A stretch of DNA of 64,000 bases from Citrus sinensis (taxonomy: Eukaryota; Streptophyta; Magnoliopsida; Sapindales; Rutaceae). Below, one piece after another: positions 47,022-59,758 of this stretch; the first letter of the stretch is position 1, and each line of letters begins with the position of its first letter. A program made the translations under genes and the position numbers. Location: positions 7,564,001-7,628,000 of the forward strand of contig NC_068557.1 in the NCBI RefSeq assembly GCF_022201045.2, given 5' to 3'. Below the pieces are notes generated by a model. It worked only from the letters and a program-made list of their open reading frames with translations. It did no database searches and was not told the origin of the DNA.

Positions 47022-50000
47022 ATGGCATTGCTTGATGTGACTAAGTCTTGCATCGATTCCATTAAACAAGTGAGTTAAATTTTTTATTATAAACAATCGA
47101 AACAAAATGGCTAGAGCTGCAATATGATTTCCTATTGATAAACACTATGAAAATATTACTGGTTGCGTATAGCTGACGATGTTAATTTTAAATCTCTGTT
47201 CATTACCTTCGAAGTTGATAAAATTGATGGAAATTATATCTGAAGCATAACAGAAAACTATGAATGTGAACCGACGGCTCCCTTAGTTTCCACCTGTAAT
47301 TGCTCTGATGTAGTTTTTTATTTTTATTTTTCCCTTAAATTGCCACTATTTACTCAATGATTTTTTGGTTGTTTTCAATAAATTTTTTTTTCAGATATCA
47401 GAGCACATCAAAGATGCCATCCTTTATTTAGATTCTGGATGTACGGAGAGTTTCCAACTTATCGGAGCATTTCCTGTCCTTCTAGAGCTTGGTGTACGTG
47501 CTGTTTGCAGCTTGGAAAACATGTGTCCTCTTGATTCCGTAAGCATTCTGTGACATGTTTCGCTTGAAAGCAGAAACATACGTGTTAGATCCTTATAGAG
47601 CTTGTAGAGCTTTGTTGTTGAACATTAGAATTTCATTTCTATCTTCAGATCAACACTTATTCTACATCGTCCTTTTAATCATTTCTTTGCATACCTTGTA
47701 TTTGAAATACTCAACTGTTGGAGTTTAGGCCATCTCGTACAAATAGAAGCAAAAAGAAATAGTAGTAGCATCCAGACAATTCATCATTGCGTTTTACTGC
47801 TAGTTCCTCCTTACGCCTTAACCATTTATGTAGGATATTTTCTGATATTGCATCTCCAACCTCAAGGATGTTTTAATCTTATGAATGAATTGCTTATATA
47901 GGTGGTTGATTGGAACTCAAATATCGACCCTATGAGGAAAATGGTGGTTATGACGTCTCGTCTACTAAGTGATGCACATCGATATATTGTACGATGCCTG
48001 ATCGCAAGCTACGGTATTCGCCACTGTGCAATATTTACTTCTATTTCAGAGGTACTTTGTCAACTTGCTCTTCCGATTAGTTTGGGTTTATTAACTCTCT
48101 CTCTCACAAGTTTCATTTGTTTCATTCTTTTCATGGTATATGCAAGTTGTGAACTTAGACACTAGTGTTTATTTTCCTTCACATTAGTTCTGAAGTAGAT
48201 TCTTTTAATAGTATTAATATACTTAAGAATCAAGCTGGAACTTCTTTTGTGGTTCTGAAATTTAGCACGAGGGTTGCATGTTTTTTCGTCAATATTGTGA
48301 TTTAGAAGACAATGTTACAGTGACAGCATTGTAGAGGTTGTTCTCAAGTGGTATTTCTGGCGTTGCCTATTTATTTTGCATTCTGTGTTTTGAATCTGAT
48401 TAGAGATTTTGTCATTGTAGATAGCTCACTCAGCTTATACTGATTCACCTCTGGGGCCAGACGCATTCCATGAATATGAAACCTTGCTTCTCCAAGATTA
48501 CGAGGAGCTTGTTAGGAAGCGTCAGACGAAATCTCGACAGTCAGAGGATACTGGATTCCAGAAAAGGTTAACCTTTGAAGATGATGGATGGTCACATCTC
48601 ACATCTAGTAAAGAGGATACTTCTACCTTTGAAGCCAGTTCAAGTGGAAAGGATTTCTATAAAGAAGATGTAGGGCAAGAATTGGTTGTTTCTGTGCTTC
48701 ACTTCCCCATGATTTTGTGCCCTCTTTCACCTAGAGTTTTTGTCTTACCTTCTGAGGGATCTGTTGCTGAAGCGTGCCTATCAGTTGAACACGAAGATTC
48801 CCTTAGTCCTGGGTTGCCTCCAATAGGTACTGGATCATTTTCTGATGGTGATGATGTCCCTCCTGGGGCAATTCTTACAGCACATCTTATTTACCATTTG
48901 GCATCAAAGGTAACAAGAAGCTCATTTAACTTATTTTTATATACATTGTAATATATTCTCTCATGTTTCTATCTCGATGATGCGCCAATATTTTCTATCT
49001 TTTAAATTGCCCATGCATATTTTCTGTGAAACTTACCTGAAAACGAGAAATTCAATTCTGTAGGTCACTGCAAGAACGCCTATATAAATGTTATATATCT
49101 TGTTTTATTTAAGTTTAAATGATCTAGGTATATTGGGAACCATTTTCAAGTGGTTGTTTTTTATTTTTTGAAAATTAAAAAGAATCCTACAGGTACAACT
49201 ACAGTATCTGTGAAGCAGTTGAGAACAAGATAAAAAATTCCAAATTGTGTAGATACTTAAGATAATTATGTAGAATACTCTTTTTTTTAATATATTTTTC
49301 CTGCATTATATCATATTGATAGCTGATTAGTATATTTTTACCCTGTTTCTTTTATTTAAATGTCTAGATGGACTTGAAAATGGAAATATTTTCCCTTGGA
49401 GATCTATCAAAAAATGTTGGGAAGCTTATGACAGACATGTCAAGCCTTTATGATGTAGGTCGACGAAAACGAACGGCTGGGTTATTACTTGTTGACCGTA
49501 CATTTGATCTTCTTACTCCATGCTGTCACGGAGACTCGCTTGTTGATCGTATGTTTTCATCTTTGCCCCGTAGGAAGAGAACAGCATTCTATGCCCACAT
49601 AAAAGGCTCACAATCGCGGGCCAAGCTTGGGTCTTCTAGTGTACAACGCTCTCCTGTTGAAGTTCAGATACCACTGGCAAAAATTTTAAGTGAAGAAGAT
49701 TCCAAATTAGATGATTCTCGACTTCAAGGAAATATTGAGGCTTTTCTACGTGGGTGGGATGCTTACAACTCATCTTCCGAAGTTGTAGATTTGGTTTATC
49801 TCAGCAACAAAATATATAGTGAAAAGTCCCTTTCCTCTGAGATTGAGCTACTTAGTGGATCCTTCGTCTCCACTGAAAATTTTCGTGGAACACCATATAT
49901 GGAAGCTTTATTGGATAGAAGGATGAAAGATGGAACTGTGTTGATAAAGAAGTGGCTTCAGGAAGCACTACGTCAAGAAAATTTAACTGTAAATGTGAGA

Positions 50001-51323
50001 AGTCGTCCTGGTTCAGCTACAAAATCGGAGTTGCAAGCCATGATTAAAGCACTGGCCAAGAATCAGTCATCTTTAGTAAGAAATAGAGGAATTATTCAGT
50101 TTGCAACAGCTGCACTAGCCGCTCTTGACGAATCTCACAGTGCCAGATGGGATGCTTTTATCAGCTCAGAGAAAATGCTGCATGTCAGTGCCGGAGACAC
50201 AAGTCAGAGTCTTGCTGCTCAGATTGGTGATCTTATCAATAAGAGCTGTTTGGTTGGATCACATGACCAAAAGACCCGAAAAATGGAGCTGTCGTCAAGG
50301 TTACTCTCATTTAAAGATGCCTTGCTCCTTACAGTTACTGGATATATATTGGCAGGTGAAAATTTCCCGACATCTGGGTCTGGTGGCCCATTTTCATGGC
50401 AGGAAGAGCATTTTCTGAAAGAAGCTATTGTGGATGCAATATTTGAAAACCCATCGGAAGCAAAATTTAAGTTTCTACATGGTCTACCAGAAGAACTTGA
50501 GGCCAACAAAAACAGAATCAAATCAGAGGAATCCAAAGAAGCGTCTTCCGATCCGTTAGACATTGATGATTTTGATGATGATCAGTGGGGTAAGTGGGGT
50601 GATGAAGATGCTGATAATAATGATAACAGAGAGCAGCAATACAATGACATGCAGTTGAAATTGGAGTTGCAAGATAGAGTGGATAATCTTTTCAAATTCC
50701 TTCACAAGGTATCTGGTCTGAAGAGGAAGAATATACCTTTGAGAGACTCGGCATTTGGTTCAGACAGTCACTTCCACGGTGATTCATATGCAAGCAAGGG
50801 ATTACTTTATAAGCTTCTAATGAAAGTTTTGGCCAAGAGTGATGTACCTGGGTTGGAGTACCATTCATCTACAGTGGGACGACTTTTCAAAAGTGGGTTT
50901 GGAAGATTTGGCCTCGGACAGGTAAGTTTTAATCCCCGAAAATTTCATGGGAATCCTGCTTCTGTTCTGTAGTCATGAATTGCTTTAACTCTTTGGTTTG
51001 CAACTTGCACAGGCGAAACCCAGTCTTGCTGACCAAAATGTTATTCTGATTTTTGTTATCGGGGGCATCAATGGTCTTGAGGTTCGAATTCCTTTACTCT
51101 TTTTGCTTGTTGCATCACAATTTTTTCTTTGAAACTATGGCATTAACTTTACCAAAATTAAACATGACACTCTTTCTTCTTTCTATGCTGCCAGGTTCAC
51201 GAAGCTCTGGAGGCGTTGTCTGAAAGTGGAAGGCCTGATTTAGAGTTAATTCTTGGTGGAACAACTCTTCTAACCCCTGCTGACATGTTTGATTTACTAT
51301 TGGGAGACTCTAGTTACATTTGA
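47022..51323 (+). CDS. MIP3: MIP3-type Sec1/Munc18 family protein, seven exons
   Basis: Exons 47022-47069, 47395-47538, 47902-48051, 48421-48909, 49368-50921, 51013-51081, 51195-51323 all end in phase 0 and give 860 residues. The protein is an SM-like (Sec1 family domain-containing 2) protein. The Arabidopsis homologue MIP3 works with MAG2/Tip20 in the Dsl1-type tethering complex for Golgi-to-ER retrograde traffic and seed storage protein export. Visible features are 'MALLDVTKSCIDSIKQISEH' at the start, an SM-type 'GLLLVDRTFDLLTPCCHGDS' segment, an acidic stretch 'DPLDIDDFDDDQWGKWGDED' before the last third, and a closing 'VIFVIGGINGLEVHEALEAL', which is the conserved SM C-terminal strand-turn. 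All introns are canonical GT-AG. The very large fifth exon (1554 bp) is as expected. Confidence 0.92.
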
Positions 51324-51811
51324 TTTGTTTATAACATTTTCTTTTTCATTCTTTTGTTCTGGTAAAGTAAAAATACACATAAAAGAAGGTCAATCGGAAA
51401 TGCGGTTTACCAATAATTCACATTCTTTGTATTGTAAGCAACAGCTTGTAGTTTTAGTTTTATTTGTCGTCGGGCAATAAGCCCCAAATTATTTCCCATT
51501 AGCAAAGCTCATAAAGTCAACAAGAATATTATCATTGTGGCATTAGATTTAAGCGTCCTTATAAATTACAGGTTAAACGGTACGCTTCAAGCATAAAAAA
51601 CTCCTTTTAGTATTCTGGTTTATATGGAATGTATAGATATTTCTGATTTGTAACATTACTTTTGCATATATAAACTCCTTTTAGTATACGATAAGTTTTG
51701 GTAACTTGTGATTGTTACAGAAGTTCACATATAGTTAATTTAAGATATATCAGTATCTACAATAAACTATCCAAAGTCCTCTTTTTATTAAAATTAAGCT
51801 CCAAATTAGTG

Positions 51812-51846
<35 letters not shown>

Positions 51847-52387
51847 CTAGTTTCAGATGATTTATTTTTATTATTTTATGTTTATGTCTAATTTATATAT
51901 ATTTATATCACATTAGTTTGTATAGTTTAAATTGAATCTAGTGTTTAAATTTAAATATCAATATTCCAAATATTTTATTAGATCAAGTATGTTCTATTTG
52001 TTATTAAAATATTGTAATTTTTAAGTTACAGTTGAGGTTAAAAAAATATTATAATTATAAAGTAAAAATTAATAATACGTAATAAATATAATTTAATAAA
52101 ATTAATAAAAATATAATAAATATTTTATTATATAAATTTAAAATTAAATTAATTTATCTTTAAAATTATAACAATCGGAGTTTATTAAATTTTAAATTAT
52201 AGTTGTCTAATCTCAAATTTCAACGGGGCGTTAAACTCATATGAAGTAAATGGGAAAAATAATTATTTTTATTTTTTAAAGTTTTCATTTCATTGCAGAT
52301 TTGCAGTCGCTTAAACCCTTAGAAACCCACAGTCGGCCTCTGGTGTAATCGCCGAGTGAGAGCAACAGGTAAAGCAAAGCAGTCAAA
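51324..52387. other. AT-rich spacer between MIP3 and uL1 genes
   Basis: Holds the MIP3 3' UTR, a (TA)n run at about 51817-51843, and the uL1 5' leader at about 52300-52387. No gene. Confidence 0.5.
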
Positions 52388-55300
52388 ATGGCGGCCGTGA
52401 GGCTTCTTCTCTCCCAAGCTCGCCGCCACTGCCTGACCAAACCCCACGCTTCTCCCTCCGTAACCTTCCAAAGAACTCTCTGCTCATCAACAGCAGTCCA
52501 AAACAACGACGAATCGCAAAACCCTCCTAAACAACCCATTCCAGGCGCATCCTACGCCTCCAAACCAAAAGACGAATCAAATGCTCCCATCGAAAACGCA
52601 CAACAACAACAACAACGAGATGAACTGCAATCCGATAACCCGCCCCGCGATTTTCAGGCCGGGGAGGCCCGAACGGATTTGACCCGGGAGGACATTCGAT
52701 ACCTCAAGGATGTCCCTACAATCACTCCTGTCTCGTATCCGTCCCGCGTCGCTCCTCTGCCCGAAGCCGGAGAGCCTGCTAGCGGGGAGGCTGAGGGGGA
52801 GGGAGTCGGGGAGGGGAGGAGAATTCAGGCGGAGAAGAAGACGGTGAGGTTTATGAGGGTGCCGGAGCAGGCGCAGGTGTCTGTCCCCTACCCACTGTTG
52901 ATTAAGCCGGAGAGTAAGAAGAAAGAGAGCAGACCGGTTCTTGATTTGATGGACGCCATCAAACAAGTCAAGGTCACTGAGTTTAGTCTATATATATTTG
53001 ATTTAAAAATTTACTAGATGATAAGTTGGTTTGAGCTGATTATTAGTGATTGTTTCAGGCCAATGCCAAGGCTACATTTGATGAAACTGTTGAAGCTCAT
53101 GTACGATTGGCCATTCCTCCTCGCAAAACTGAGCTGGTATTTGCCCAATTCATCTATACAAGTGAGATACTTCTTAATTTTCTTCTTATTTAGTACTTAT
53201 TGGTATTTAAATTAAACTGCAGATAGTTCGTGGTACTATGAATCTTCCGCATGGTGATAAGAAGGTAGTTTTTGAAGTTTGTGCTATGTTTGATTAAGAA
53301 AGAAGTAGAGTAGTTGGTTCTTTTGATGATTGTAATGAGTTTTCAGGCCGTCAGGGTGGCTTTCTTTGCTGAAGGGGCTGATGCGGAAGAAGCCAGAGCT
53401 GCTGGAGCTGATGTTGTTGGTGGTTTAGAACTTATTGAGGAAATTGCAAGTAATGTAGCATTATTCTGACTGTTATATGATGATCAATTGCTGTTGTCTG
53501 TTATGTTTAGTTAGGAAATCTTTATTGAGTAGCTGGCGGTTGCTATTGTTCTTCATTCTAGCCATTTGATGTCATCCTTTGGATGAGTGTTACTTTTAGG
53601 TTTCCTTTTTATATTCATGCTCTCTCATACTTTCATGACAACTGTATCCTTTAATTATAATCTTGCTCATGTTAGTTTGTCCTGAAGGACTGTTTATTTA
53701 GCAGCATGATTGAATCCTGATTTACTCAGAGATCTGTTATTTTTATCTTGTGTTTCAGTTCAGGGAGTAATCTTTGTAAACCAAATTATGGTTTAGCTCT
53801 GAAACTTTGGCTTGCTTCTCTGCAGGCAGTGGCAAGCTTGATGTTGAGAAATGCTTCTCAACGCGTCAATTCATGCCTCGTCTGTTCAAGGTTTTGAAAC
53901 GTGATTGATCTTCTAAACTGTGTGATTCATAAAATTTGCAACTGGTTAATTACTTATTTTCCTTTTTTCTCTTTTTCTTCTACTTTTGCAGATATCAAAG
54001 ATTCTTAATCAACATGGTTTGATGCCAAATCCTAAAGTGAGTAAATCACCTGTTTAGCCTCTTCTTATGTGCAGTGACTTATAATGCCCTCAAACAGTTG
54101 TACTAATAGCTAGTATAGCAAGGTACAGTAACCAATGACGTTGCTAGAGCGGTACAAGAAGCAAAACAGGGTCACATTAAATTTAAAATGGATAACACAT
54201 CTAACGTGCATGCAGGACTTGGAAAGGTACTAGCATCCTCCTATATGGTGCTTTGTCTATCTTATCTGCAATGTATATAAATACTGGAAGTTATTTTTAA
54301 TTTCTATCTCCTTATACTTCTCATTTGGTTACAATATCTTCTAAAGGTGAGTCTGAAGGAGGAGCTTCTGCGTGAAAATGTTGGTGCATTTGTAAATGCT
54401 CTTCTGCTGGCAAAGCCTGCAGGCTTGAAGAAAAGTAAGTTGCGTATGTTATTTACTTTCCTATTTATTGTTCATGGTCAAAAATGATTTTAGGTTTTTT
54501 TTAAAATCATTTTCAAGCCTTGGCAAAAGTTGTTTGGTCACATCTGATCAGGAAATTAGTCGATATTGAAGTTATTTTTGGAGTATCATCAACAGATTGA
54601 GTAGTCCTTTATTTATTTATTTATTTGTTGTTATTTTCTAATGGAATGGCCTGTCTGAACTTTCTTTCTCTGCCATTCCGAAGAATTCTGGATTTTGTTT
54701 TGCTAAATAATTTGTCTGAAAACTTTTGCCAGAACACTATCAAAGAAGTGATATTAAGCTGTTGCTGTGGTCCTAGACCACACAATATAGTTATGAGTTT
54801 CAAGCACTTTGCTGCATGTTCGTCTTTACAATAGAATCATAAGGTCTGATATATTATATTTTGGTCAGTGCAACTACAATCCTCTCCAAGCTATTGAAGC
54901 AATTATAGATGGCAATGAATCATCTAAGATCCTGCTGAAATTTACTCTGTCGAGCAGCATTAGTTGTTTGATTTAGTCCAATTTGTTATTGGTATTTCAT
55001 TTTCACTATCTTTTAGGTGTATTGACTTGGCATATTTGTGTGGATGTTTTCTCAAGTTGGGAACTTAATAGTTACCTTCATCTGTTCCCATATGGCCAGG
55101 ATCTAATGAACAACACTTCTTCCTTTTACTTTTTTGCAGCTTCTAAATTTGCTGGCTATGTGAATTCCTTCCATATGTGTAGCACGGTAAGCTCATATAC
55201 TTTGTTCTAGGTTGAGGTAACATGGAGAATTCTTTACTATTTCATTCATAAAGATTGACAAAGAATAGAACAGGACATCTTTAGTTTTTTGAGTAGCTGA

Positions 55301-56413
55301 GCATTTCCAGTTCAATCGGTGCCCATGCTACTTTCTTGTGTATCCTTCATCATTGAAACAAAAAATAATTTGTGTTCACACACTAGGCTTTTGGAATTTT
55401 AAATGAAAGACTAAAATAAAGATTTACTATAAATTAATCAAGTCATAAAGATTTTTTTGTGTTATATTGTTTAGCTAGATGCTTATTGTAGACTTTTTTT
55501 TTGTTTTGGGGGGGTGGGGTAACTAAAAGTTTTGGCTTTTACCTTAGTTTTAAAATATTTTAATTGTTGTGTTTTGTTTTGTTCCATAACATATCATTTA
55601 GATCTTCATCAAAACCTCATCTCTTACCCACAACGCTATGACCACTGTTGTTGCATCGCACCATCACTACCACCACAAAACGATCCTTACCCCCTCCTGT
55701 CTTACTTCATTTATCAAAATCCATATTTTTGTTTGCAACAACAATAATATTAGCAGACATTTACTTTGGTAGAATTTTTTACTTGGCTCAATAATGTGAA
55801 AGTCACTATATGCTGGAGTACATTGAACATCGTGTAATCAATATTTCATCAATTAACAAGTTTTGAGCTCATCTTGGTAGCATCATCTACAGGTCATACC
55901 AATTTTCCTAAAGCAATGCCATATTTAAGGTCTGAAATAGCTATATATATATATATACATATATATATAACAAAGATACTGATATTTTTATGAATACATA
56001 AGTATAAGCTTTTAGGTTGGTTTTCACTTGTACCTGTCTCTGGTGAATGAAACCATGAAGCTTATTCACTAATTGAAATTAAGAACCATTTATTATATAT
56101 ATATATATAATAAAGATACTGATATTTTTATGAATACACAAGTATGAGCTTTTAGGTTGGTTTTCACTTGTACCTGTCTCTGGTGAATGAAACCATGAAG
56201 CTTATTCACTAATTGAAAATTAAGAACCATTTATTTTGTCGGAATGTGTCAACACATTTAGCTCCTACTATAATCTTTTAGCATTTTTTCCATTGCTGTT
56301 TATTTGTAGTTAACTCCCTGCATTTGTTAAACCTGCAGATGGGACCATCATTCCCTGTTTCAATACAGTCGTTATCCCGAGCTTTAGATCAATATAACAA
56401 AGTCGCACATTGA
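52388..56413 (+). CDS. Organellar ribosomal protein uL1 (L1p/L10e family), ten exons
   Basis: Exons 52388-52972, 53059-53136, 53223-53264, 53347-53449, 53826-53890, 53992-54036, 54119-54226, 54347-54434, 55140-55186, 56339-56413 are in phase and give 411 residues. The first 38 residues ([20 protein letters not shown]...) are Arg/Ser-rich with no acidic residue, a likely mitochondrial presequence. A Gln/Glu/Pro-rich linker follows to about residue 180. The L1 domain starts near [10 protein letters not shown] (residue 186) and includes [10 protein letters not shown], '[20 protein letters not shown]' and '[20 protein letters not shown]'. uL1 sits at the L1 stalk of the large subunit, binds 23S-type rRNA and helps the deacylated tRNA leave. 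The extra N-terminal region is typical of plant organellar uL1. Donor GCAA|GTAATG in exon 4 is the only unusual one. Confidence 0.9.
55955..56236. repeat. 140-bp tandem duplication in the last uL1 intron
   Basis: The text GATACTGATATTTTTATGAA at 55975 recurs at 56115, offset 140. Both copies run through AGCTTTTAGGTTGG...CCATTTATT with only a few differences and are bounded by (TA)n runs. Confidence 0.85.
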
Positions 56414-58723
56414 ATGATGTTATGCATAGGAGGAGATTTTCATTTTTCCTTTTCAAAATCTTACTTCCCTCTTCATTTTTTGGCTTCCGTCGTGGTCGCG
56501 GCATCTCTCACTCGGACCAAGATCTTGATATACATAAAATTAGTTGGATTAGGACAAGGATCAGAATGCGAATTGACTACATTCTGTTGTAGTAATTGTT
56601 GGTAATCTGCTTTAGGTTTCTACATTTGGCGGCAGAATTTCACTTTGAACATTTTTTTCCCCATTTTTCCTAGTGCACTCTGTAAACTCAATGTTGCATT
56701 TGGAGTTTTCCTTTTCTTTTCAAATAATTGTATTATGTAGCCTTCACTCCGATTGTTACTTCCAAGCCGCTCCTTATAAGGTGAATTGAAGTTTTCTTTT
56801 GCTGGGAGTAAAAACAAATTACCAGGGGAACAGAAAATAAACAGAATAAAAACAGAAGACAGGACCGTGGTTGGAGGATACGGGTATGGCTGACGCAAAG
56901 TTGTTGAATTACCGAATTGCCCCTGATGGGCACATGAGGGGACTGGGGAGCTGGCTCTACCTGTAATAGCGGTACTTTTGAGATGTGGGAGATTGTGCAG
57001 GATTTGTCTTGTTAGCATTGTTGCAAGTGGTTTTACTGTTTCTTGTTGTGTCTAATCAAACCCACTAAAACGTGCGGGTCTATGATGAGTTAACGTTTTG
57101 CATATTGCATTTGATGCCCTTTCATTTCTACTTATTACTTTTCATGTCAAACTTTCAGTTTAATCTCTTTCAGTCTTTCATTGTACGGGTGATGGTGATG
57201 CAATGGTAGGAGAGTAAAATGGGATAAATAAATATATATTGCATTTAATTTTTTCAAGATATAAAATATTCAAAATTACATAAAACCGTACATATTAGTA
57301 ATTAAGTTCAAATATTATCGAATTTGGAGTATTTTGAGATGATAAATAGTTTAAAAGAAATACGAGGCTTGAACATAGTTCACATGCGTCAATACAAAAT
57401 GTTTAATTTCTATTCTCACGCAATACTTAAAAAAAAAAAAAGTTGTATTACATAATTTTTATATGGACAATGTTTATATAAAAGTGTTTGATGTATTCTA
57501 AGTATTGTAGCAAAAAAAAAAAAATTAAGCTCCTAAATGAAAAATTATTGGTAAGAATTGTTAAAAGCCTTTAAAAAATTAGAATAAATCATATCAGTTG
57601 ATAATAATATAAGAGAAAAGACAGAAAAGAAATGTAAATACTCTTAATAAAGGTACTAAATCTAACGAAAGAATATGATAATCTAAAGACTAAAAGGTGA
57701 GCATTTTCACTTAAAGATCACGACTCAAACTTATTTTAATAGACTTCTATTTAAGATAACTTCCTCTATTATCTCACCAAGATTAACAATTCATCAGGAC
57801 TCCACAAGATAATTTCAAAACTTTTCCGCATCTCTTAACATCAAATATCATCTCCCTAGATAATCTAAAAGCTTCCTCAATATCCAACCAAGACATTTTT
57901 CAACCTTCAAAGATTCCTTTAAAGAAACCTCAAAGCTTTCGGGATGGTAGAAAAAAGTCCGTTCAGCCTGAGTTGAGGTATTACCATATTTTCTAAACAT
58001 CCAAGTTCGGGCTGAAAGCTTAATAAATGCCTCTATATATATATAACAAATATTTAAAATTTTAAATCCTTTTTGCCCAACTTTTAAAGCGTAATCTAAT
58101 AAAAACAAATTTTTGTATATTATAAATTTGTAAAGTAAAAAAAAATTCTAAAAAATGTAACACATAAATTCGTTCCACCCAACCCAACAAGAAACATGCT
58201 CCGGTTAGGCTCGACATTTCCCAAGCGTGAGGTTTTGCCAACCCTAAAAGCTCCTCTATATCCAATCAAGATAGAACATTTAGTAATTAATCAAGAGGAC
58301 AAAACAAAAGCCTACAATTTAATATCGTCTTTGTCACAACAATAAGTACTATTATTGTTATTAAGAGAAACATGTTAGAAAATCATAAATACCAAAACCC
58401 ATGTTACCCTTTTGATATGATATTTTTAAAAAATAGAAACAAATATGCAAAGAATTTAAAGGTGCTTTTGATATTGTTTTTTAAATGATGTTTTTGAGTT
58501 TATTTTATAAAAGAGGAATGATATTTTCATAAAATTAAAAAATGCATTTGTTAGTGTGTTTTAAAATTAGAATCTAAAAATAAAAAGAATAAAATTTATC
58601 CAGTAGTCCATATGAAAGAATGATACTATTGTATTACTATAAACTAAAAAAATTTAATCGCAGTAGTAACATGTGCGGTAGAGTAAATAATTATTTGTGA
58701 GACTACAACATTTGACCTTACTT
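56414..58723. other. uL1 3' UTR and intergenic DNA
   Basis: 56414-57000 is likely 3' UTR and spacer. 57060-58723 is AT-rich with chance frames only (for example on the minus strand at 57848-58265), which show no domain. Confidence 0.45.
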
Positions 58724-58999
58724 AGGGTGCGTTTGGGATTGAGGTTGGGCAGCTGTAGCTTAAAAGCTACAGCACTAAAGTGTTTGGTAAACACTAGCTG
58801 CTGTAGCTTTTAAGCTATATTGATATGATTTTTCACTTGTATAATACAAACTCTATTATATCTTTAATAATTTTATCAAAATTATTATTTAAAATTTATA
58901 TTTACTATATATTATTAACTTTTGTTTCATAATTATACCTTTTTTTTTCACAGCAGCTGTAGCTTAAAAGCTACAGCACCTCAATCCCAAACGCACCCT
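58724..58999. mobile_element. MITE with long perfect terminal inverted repeats
   Basis: The ends AGGGTGCGTTTGGGATTGAG and CTCAATCCCAAACGCACCCT are exact inverted copies. Inside is a second inverted pair around AGCTGTAGCTTAAAAGCTACAGC. It is 276 bp. The flanks CTTA/ATAG give no clean target duplication, so the superfamily is uncertain. It is the better-preserved relative of the outer element at 44168-45149. Confidence 0.8.
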
Positions 59000-59758
59000 A
59001 TAGTTGATGTAAAAAAAAAAAATTTATTAGATTTATGCTTTTTTTTTAATTTGATCTCTTCAAATTTTTTAAAGATTTCATACCATATATTATTTTATGC
59101 TAGTATGGTTAGAATTTAATTACATTTACTTTTTAATTTATTAACTAATGATAACGTAAGTAAGTTTTGCTCATGTGAAGATTGGATTGTAAGAGGACTT
59201 GATCTACAAAAAATTATTAACTTTCACCTTTTTCTTTTTCTTGGTGTCCAGTTAAGATGTGATACATTCAAAACATAAAACGACTGTTTTTAACTTTCCT
59301 TTAGTTTTCCTGTCAGAAACATAATCAACTTGTTTTCACTAAAAAAAAAAAGTAAAAAATGAATGCCACTAAACATAATATTTCTAAAAAATATAACAAC
59401 TGCACCTTAATTTTTATTTTTTTTTGGGTAAAAAAATTGAAGACTTAATAAATCATTTAACCTCCAATCGGAAAAAAAAAAAAAAACTCAAATTCTCTGT
59501 TGACCATTGACGCAACTTACGGCTATGGATTAAAATAAGGAGAATTAGTGGTAAGTAACGAGAATATTTAAAATTTCAAGTACTTGAGAGCAAAAAGAGC
59601 AGTGTCACTTCAACAATTCTCCGCGCCATCGCAAAAACGGACAAGTACACACAGGGTGTCAGACAGTGAGCATGTCATCACTCACAGCCGAAGCCTTATT
59701 CAAACCCTCCATTTCTCTCTCTTTGCTTCTTATTCTTCCATTCTCTTAATAAACAGAA
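59000..59758. other. Upstream region and 5' leader of the kinase gene
   Basis: AT-rich promoter side. The Ser/Leu-coding pyrimidine-rich stretch right before 59758 (CTCCATTTCTCTCTCTTTGC) looks like 5' UTR. A TTGACC core (W-box-like) lies at about 59500. No gene. Confidence 0.4.
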
